Assembly (NCBI GenBank): GCA_029339195.1
Contig: JAPTJF010000438.1
Span: 7,501 to 51,785, forward strand
Direction: 5' to 3'
DNA: 44,285 nucleotides
DNA from: Micractinium sp. NFX-FRZ
Lineage: Eukaryota > Chlorophyta > Trebouxiophyceae > Chlorellales > Chlorellaceae
Shown: positions 39,201 through 44,285 of the stretch, piece by piece
How the letters are laid out: each line of letters starts with the position of its first letter
Numbering within the stretch: position 1 is the first letter of the stretch
Program-made: the position numbers and the translations under genes
Notes under the pieces: generated by a model
What the model was told of the DNA's origin: nothing
The model's input: the letters and a program-made list of their open reading frames with translations, nothing else
Databases searched by the model: none

Positions 39201-41513
39201 TCGCTGCCGCCGCTGCACCCTTGCCCGCCACTGCTGAGCCGATGCCGTTTGGGCGACGGCGCTGCCGCCGCCTCCCCTGGCCCTGCTGCCGCCGACCCTG
39301 CCGCTGCCTGCTCTTTCTCCATCTGCCGCCTGGCTGCCCGCACCGCTTGCGTCTCCACACCTGGGTCCACGCCCGCCTCCAGCAGCGCACGGGCTGCTGC
39401 CTGCGCCTCGGGCCACGAGTCTGGGTGCTGGAACACCACAAACCGCTTGCACAGGCCGCGCAGGCGGTGCACCTGGCCCTCCAGGGCGGTACCCTCTGTG
39501 GGGGCAGAGGCAGGGAGGCAGGGGGGAGGGCAAGGTGGAGTGGGCGTGAGGGTGGGTGGGCAGCAGGGCAGACACGAGCGCTGGTAGGTACGCATGTGGG
39601 CAGCAGGGCGGGCGGGTGTTGTCACACAGCGGCCGCCAGGCGTCCCCTTGCCGCAACCCCCTCCTGCACCAGCCCCCCACCCTCCCCCTCCTCACGTTCA
39701 CCTTCCGCTCCCCAACGAACCGGCAGAGCGCTGTGCTGCACCGGCACCGGCACCTGCCCACCTAGGTGGCTCCCTCCCACACCCGACCGACCCCCCACAT
39801 CCCCTGTGTGCCCCCCCTCCTCACCCTCCGCCTCCAGCACCGGGGTGGGCAGCACCACGGGGCGCAGCATGAGGGAGGGGAACAGCTCGTGGAGCAGGCG
39901 CAGGTAGGAGAGCAGGTAGCGGTGGGCTTCCACGCTGGTGGGAGGGGCGCCGCTGCCGCCGCTGCTGCTAGCGCCCTCGTCGCCGGGCGCACTGCGGGAG
40001 GGGGGCAGGGACGGGGTCGGTGAGGGAGTGATGGGCTGTCAGTTGGGAGATGGGTGCAGGGATGGGCTGGCCCCGGACGCTGCAAGCTGTCGAGGCGAGG
40101 CAGGGAGGCGCCCCTGGCAAGTGGCGGCAGGGAGCGCAGGCAGCGTCGGTGAGCACGGGAGCAGGCATGGGCATGGCACAGCCGGCGCAGGGACGCCGGC
40201 GCGCCCGCCGGCCCCTGCACCCCACCCGCAGCGCCTTCTCACCCTAGGCACGTGTGCTCAAACTGCAGGCACAGCTGTACCGCATAGCTCCGGTACAGGC
40301 GGGCACACTTGGCAGCTTTTGAGCGCCGCCTGTCCAGCGCAGACGGGGAGCGGTCCTGCCCCAGCTGCCGCCTGAGCATGGCAGCGTACGCAAGAGTGCG
40401 CCGCTTGCCGTACGGGACAGCAGGCTGCACCGCTGCCAGGTTGTCGGGCACCGCTGGCAGCTTTATCCCCCCAGCCACGACGGCAAGGTAGGCGGCCTCT
40501 GCCACCTGGCCCACTGTGGCGGCCGCCGATACCCGGTACTGCGCTCAGGGGCAGGCGAGGAGGCGGGAGGGCAGGGGCACGGCCGTGGGTGTGGGGGTGT
40601 GAGCAGTGGTGGGGAGGGAGGGGTCAGCACGGGGTGGGTTACATGGCAGTGGCTGACGGGGAGAGCTCGAGGACGGGAGCTGCCGGTGTGGCAGGCATGA
40701 GCGGGTGGGCAGCGCAGGCAGCACATGGGCAGGGCAGCTCCCCGTCATTCACCAGGGCTGGTCCCTTGGAAGCCGAGGTGGGCGCAGAGCAGCTTGCCGC
40801 CACGGCTGCCTGCATGCACACTCGGCCATGCACCCACCCATAAGCACCGCCACCTGGCTGGACAGTCGACTTGCTGGGCACACTGCTGGGCCAGCCACCC
40901 GCCCACCCCCCACCCGACTCACCTGATTGTAGCACTCGACCGCGCTGGGCATCTCCTCCTGCTCCGCATGCTCTGCCTCCTCCTCCCCATGCCGCCCCAC
41001 CGGCAGCCCCAGCACAGCCTCCGCCGCCAGGGGGCTCTCCCCGGGCAGGAGCGGCATGGGCGGGGGTCGCCCACCCCGTGTGCTGCTGCTGCCACCATAC
41101 CCCTCTGCCTCGCCGCACCCTCCCTCCTCCTGCCCGCCCTGCTCCTCCTCTGCATCGCTGCCATCACTCTCAGCATCCGAGTCTCCAATGAGACCCGGCG
41201 GGAATGCGTCATCGTGCCACTGCACGTCGGCGGTGCCCGCTGCTTCTGAAGTCGCGGCTGTGGCCGCTGCTGTGGCCTCTGCTGCGGCTGCCGTCAGGTG
41301 TGCGACCTCTTCACGATCAGCGGGCCCCACCCTCTGCCGACAGCGGTGGATCCTGCCCAACGGCTGCAGGGCTGCAGGTGGCGGCGGAGCAGCATCCTGC
41401 TCCTGCTCCTGCTGCTGCTGCTGCTGCTCCTGATTGTGCTGCTGCTGTCTTTGCAGCTTTGAAGACTCGCGCCGCCGCTGCCAATATTGCTTCACCTTCA
41501 GCTCCCTGCCCAT
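33266..41513 (-). CDS. JmjC-type dioxygenase-like protein, 18 exons
   Basis: Exons: 41513-40923, 40538-40243, 39991-39825, 39495-39094, 38793-38693, 38451-38392, 38167-38102, 37860-37782, 37502-37387, 37119-36962, 36737-36641, 36357-36244, 35993-35916, 35620-35274, 34701-34584, 34389-34264, 34013-33817, 33449-33266. They join in phase to about 1098 aa. JmjC enzymes use Fe(II) and 2-oxoglutarate, often to demethylate histones. Seen here: SFHQETLLLPSIN with His651 and Glu653, then FPQGSCHGVITFGSN with His732, the HxE...H metal set at normal spacing. The N-terminus is Gln/Glu-rich, with PKRHR near 433. The region after the domain (CTWAQRQARL, a Glu-rich run, then about 200 helical residues) is unrecognised. 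No PHD or JmjN domain was seen. Intron 12 has a GC donor. CGCCGCAG lies just before the ATG, so an upstream exon is possible. The substrate is unknown. Confidence 0.7.
35916..37119 (-). other. JmjC domain exons 10-13
   Basis: Residues about 627-775: VAYIKLGCC...SFHQETLLLPSIN (first His and Glu), HFYLLHGIPL, VVEFPQGSCHGVITFGSND (second His), AFNDCDI. Order and spacing (79 residues from Glu653 to His732) fit the JmjC fold. The segment after the last His (GSNDAAYPP) departs from the usual G-x-N-x-A-x-A-V-N-F. Confidence 0.6.
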
Positions 41514-42692
41514 CCCTGCGGCGCCAAACGGCGGCCTAGGGTTGGGCCCAAGCTGGGTGTCCGCCGAGACCTCGATGGCCTGCAGCGGTCATTCCTCGTC
41601 ATGCTGATGCTCAGGAGGCATTGATCAGGCGGAAGCTTGGCCTCAGCTTGCTTTAAAAATGCGCACACCTCGCCCCTCCACACAAGGCTAAGCGTCGGCG
41701 TGCTCACCTCCGTCAAGGGAGTCTGAACGATGCCGTGCAGCCCAAGGCAGCCACAACGCTGCGTACGGCCAGGCTAAGATGCCGCTCGCCTCTAGGCTGC
41801 AGCGGCTACGCCAGTGAACGCCTTGGCGGGAGCTTCCGGCAAGTCTGCAGGTGCCAAGCAATGGAGCAGCCCCCCCTGAGTTTTGCTCTCATGACAGCGG
41901 TGCACCGCTGGCGCTGGCTGCCTGCTGTGCGCGCGTTGCACTCACTCTTACACTTACAAAGCCAGCACGCTTGTGTGCTACACTGGGCTAGTATCTGCCG
42001 AGAGGCATGTCAGTATTGAAATAACACAGCGCATTCAAGTGATCAGCACCTGCTGTCTGCTGCCAGCTGTGTTGACGACCACCGCGGAAGTTCCCTTGAC
42101 GGGGCAGAGCGGCCGAGGCGGTGCACCCACGGCACTGGGCAGCCGCAGCCAACAGGTTGACAGGGTGAGAGTGGCAGTGTTATTGGCTGGCTGACCTGTT
42201 TTGAGGCGGCGTTGTTCAAAGAGGGATGAAATTGGTCGAACAATCGACATCAGCGCATACGACCCCCGCCAGTGCAGGGGCGGCGAGGCTGCTGGGTGTC
42301 ATCAGGCAAGCATGCACACGAGAAGAAGGCATAGCCAGGTCGGGCAGGCTGCTGCGCTCAAGTGAATTGGCTGTGTGTGTACTGGCAAGCAGGCTGGGGG
42401 AGCACCAAGAGCAGCAGGAACGAAGCAACAGGCAAGAAGGGACAGACAAGCAAAGTACAAGCATTAGACAGCAGCACAGGGGAGGGAGGCTGAGCGAGGA
42501 GCAGGGGCTGGGCAGGCAGGGATGTAAGAGTGCCACAACCCGCGGGGGGCTGGGGGCCAACACAACTATTTTGAAAAGCTTCGGAGAAAGGCATGCTTGG
42601 CGAGGCTCTTCTTGCTAACCTCAGCCCAGCCTGGGGTGCTCTGGGCAGCGCTGGTGCCGCCTGCTTGCCCGGCTCAGCCCAGGCTCAGGCCA
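41514..42692. other. Spacer between the JmjC gene and the basic-protein gene
   Basis: Presumed promoter of the JmjC gene and 3' UTR of the upstream gene (both minus). Two TGTAAG units stand on the minus strand at 41948-41958. A plus-strand frame at 42226-42618 (130 codons) has no recognisable motif and is left out. Confidence 0.45.
41948..41958 (-). terminator. Doubled TGTAA, possible poly(A) signal of the basic-protein gene
   Basis: The minus strand reads TGTAAGTGTAA. It lies about 735 bases after the stop at 42693, a long but possible 3' UTR. Confidence 0.3.
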
Positions 42693-43809
42693 TCATCCCA
42701 AGCACAGGTGGTGGGCAAGCACGCAAGGCTGCACGCTGCTGCCCAGCGCCGCTGGCGCCGGGTCCCAGACCGGGCTGCATGGGCGCCGCTGCTGCTCCAC
42801 TGAGGAGGCCGCGCCGCAGGAGGGTGCTGCCGCCGCTGCCACCACCTCCCCTGGACCGCACAGGAAGAGCCGCCTCCGGAAGGTGCCGGTGGCGTGCGCC
42901 ACAGCAGCTGCCTTCAAGACGCAAAGATCTGGGGAGCCCTGCTGCACGTCGCCGGCCCGCATCACTGCCGCCATAGCCTCCAGCACCTCACCAAAGTTGC
43001 ACGAGCCCAGCCATGCCGCCAGCGCATCACCGCTGTACCCCCGCTGCGGCCCAGGCAGGCGGGCGGTCTGGGCATGGAGCGCAGACAGGTTGGCATAGGG
43101 CACGTACCGCTGCAGCTCGAGCTCCTCAGCCAGCGTCTGCAGCAGGCGGTGAGCCAGGGTGGCGTGGGAGGAAAGACAGCGGGGGGGCAGCTGCGTGTCA
43201 GCAAACAACTTGGCATGGGGCCGGAAGCGAAGCACAATGGTGCAGCCACCACCCGGCCGGCATTCACGCCACCTGTTGCAAGCGCGGGGGGCAGCCTGCA
43301 GGCAGGGGCCAGCACTGACTGCATGGAGCCCACACACGCACGTATGCACACAGAGAGGCACCTACCTGTTTGTATTGCTCCACATCCTGTTTGTACAAGT
43401 GGTATGATGCTGCCGTGCCCTGTGCAGCCACCGTCTCCAGGTGCCCCACCCCCTCGCCGTCGACACACACCACTCTGCGCATGGCTGGCCCGCGGCACCC
43501 TGCCGGGACGCCCTGCCAGCTGTCCGCTGCCCCTCGCGACACATGTAACACGCCGCCCCACGCCACAGCTGGCGCCATGTGCACCGCCCCCTCGTTGTCG
43601 ATGCGCACCGCAAAGCAGCACCAAAGCGCGGACATGAGCTTGGTGGCAGGCAGCGGCAGGACGGCGGCATCACGCTGCTGCTGTCTCAGCTGCTTCTTCT
43701 GCTGCCGCCGCTGCAGCCGCCGCTGCTGTTTCAGCAGCTTCTTCTGCAGCCTGTGCTGCTTCCGCGCCTGCTGCTTCTGCTGCCGCCGCCACTTTTGCAC
43801 CGACACCAT
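42693..43809 (-). CDS. Unrecognised protein with a basic Gln/Arg/Lys-rich N-terminus, 2 exons
   Basis: Exons 43809-43366 and 43295-42693 join in phase 0 to about 348 aa. I do not recognise the family. Residues 1-47 are nearly all Gln, Arg and Lys (MVSVQKWRRQQKQQARKQHR), likely a charged helix and nuclear or nucleolar signal. Then come LMSALWCCFAVRIDNEGAVH, GGVLHVSRGAADSW and VCVDGEGVGHLETV, which look like beta strands, and VEQYKQ at the splice. Exon 2 has IVLRFRPHAKLFADTQ, ELELQRYVPYANLSALH and FGEVLEAMAAVMRAGDVQ, then a low-complexity tail from about residue 300. ACCAATGG is a good start context. The acceptor was chosen at 43296-43297 because the one at 43273 gives an immediate stop. The true end may be earlier if another intron begins near 42860. 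Confidence 0.55.
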
Positions 43810-44285
43810 TGGTGCTGTCGCCGGCTGGCGGCACCACTGCCGCTGCTGGCGCTCACAGGTTGGGGGTTAGCAGCGCGCTGGGCGTTCCGACACCCTGCAT
43901 CAGTCATGAGGCGTCATGATGAGCTTTCAAAGGCCATAAGCCAGGAGCGCAGACCAGGAGCGCAGACATGGCAAACTCAAACTGCGCAAGCCCTTCCAAC
44001 CCAAACGCGCTCAGCCGGCGCTCACCTGGTGTGAAGTACACTGGGTTTATATGTGCCGCGTTCTGTGTGTCGCCAATCAACTGCGCGCTGGATTGCTACG
44101 TTTTGAGAAGTGCCGCTCGCTCTTGCGCAGGCGTGGGGTGAGCAGCGTCAAACAGAGGTCTCCGGCAGGGAAGTGAGCACCAAGCAATGCCAGAACTCCA
44201 ACTAATGTAGAAGAAGAAGAAGAAGAAGTATACGCGGTATGCGTGATTCGGCAAATGCCCGGGAGGAAAACGAGGGCGCAAGCCC
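43810..44285. other. Upstream region of the basic-protein gene, window edge
   Basis: No gene is recognised. A GAA microsatellite runs about 44209-44228. It presumably contains the promoter of the gene ending at 42693. Confidence 0.4.
44209..44228. repeat. GAA/TTC microsatellite
   Basis: About six GAA units in tandem near the right edge of the window. Confidence 0.8.

Noticed and set aside
42226..42618. 130-codon plus-strand frame (MKLVEQSTSAHTTPASAG)
   Set aside because: No recognisable motif, no introns, and no clear signals; it lies between two minus-strand genes. A plus-strand TGTAA at 42523 falls inside the frame, not after it.

Overview
The window is nuclear DNA of a GC-rich eukaryote, most probably a chlorophyte green alga (Chlorella/Coccomyxa/Scenedesmus-like). 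The signs are very high GC, many short GT-AG introns (some GC-AG), CAG/CTG-type low complexity inside exons, and the chlorophyte poly(A) signal TGTAA at the expected place behind several reading frames. No bacterial operon, tRNA, rRNA or CRISPR array was recognised. All exon structures below were worked out by hand from splice sites plus phase continuity. No transcript or database was consulted.

Bases 1 to about 6260 are a retrotransposon graveyard. A degenerate 3' part of a non-LTR (LINE) element (copy A, 1-1738) is followed by a 5'-truncated, frame-broken LINE (copy B, about 1739-5724). A younger 5'-truncated LINE (copy C, 3445-5445) is inserted into copy B. Copy C is flanked by a perfect 14-bp target-site duplication and ends just after a TGTAA signal.

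Five intron-containing genes follow. (1) 6724-11355, plus, 8 exons, about 647 aa: a Crypton/Ndc10-like tyrosine recombinase with R, HxxR, W and Y all in place. (2) 24175-12276, minus, 21 exons, about 1939 aa: a protein built from four copies of one multi-exon module (possibly B3-like DNA-binding) separated by Lys-, Ala- and Gln-rich linkers. The module exons repeat with the same intron phases. (3) 25232-31994, plus, 10 exons, about 1362 aa: a long coiled coil ending in a single MYB/SANT-like domain. (4) 41513-33266, minus, 18 exons, about 1098 aa: a JmjC-type protein with an HxE...H iron-binding set. (5) 43809-42693, minus, 2 exons, about 348 aa: unknown, with a very basic Gln/Arg/Lys-rich N-terminus.

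Genes 1/2 and 3/4 are convergent and genes 2/3 are divergent across a 1.06-kb spacer. The 3' ends of genes 3 and 4 appear to overlap, because their TGTAA signals lie past each other. Four of the five genes carry DNA-binding, chromatin or recombination signatures. Whether they work together cannot be told from sequence. The most novel-looking item is gene 2.
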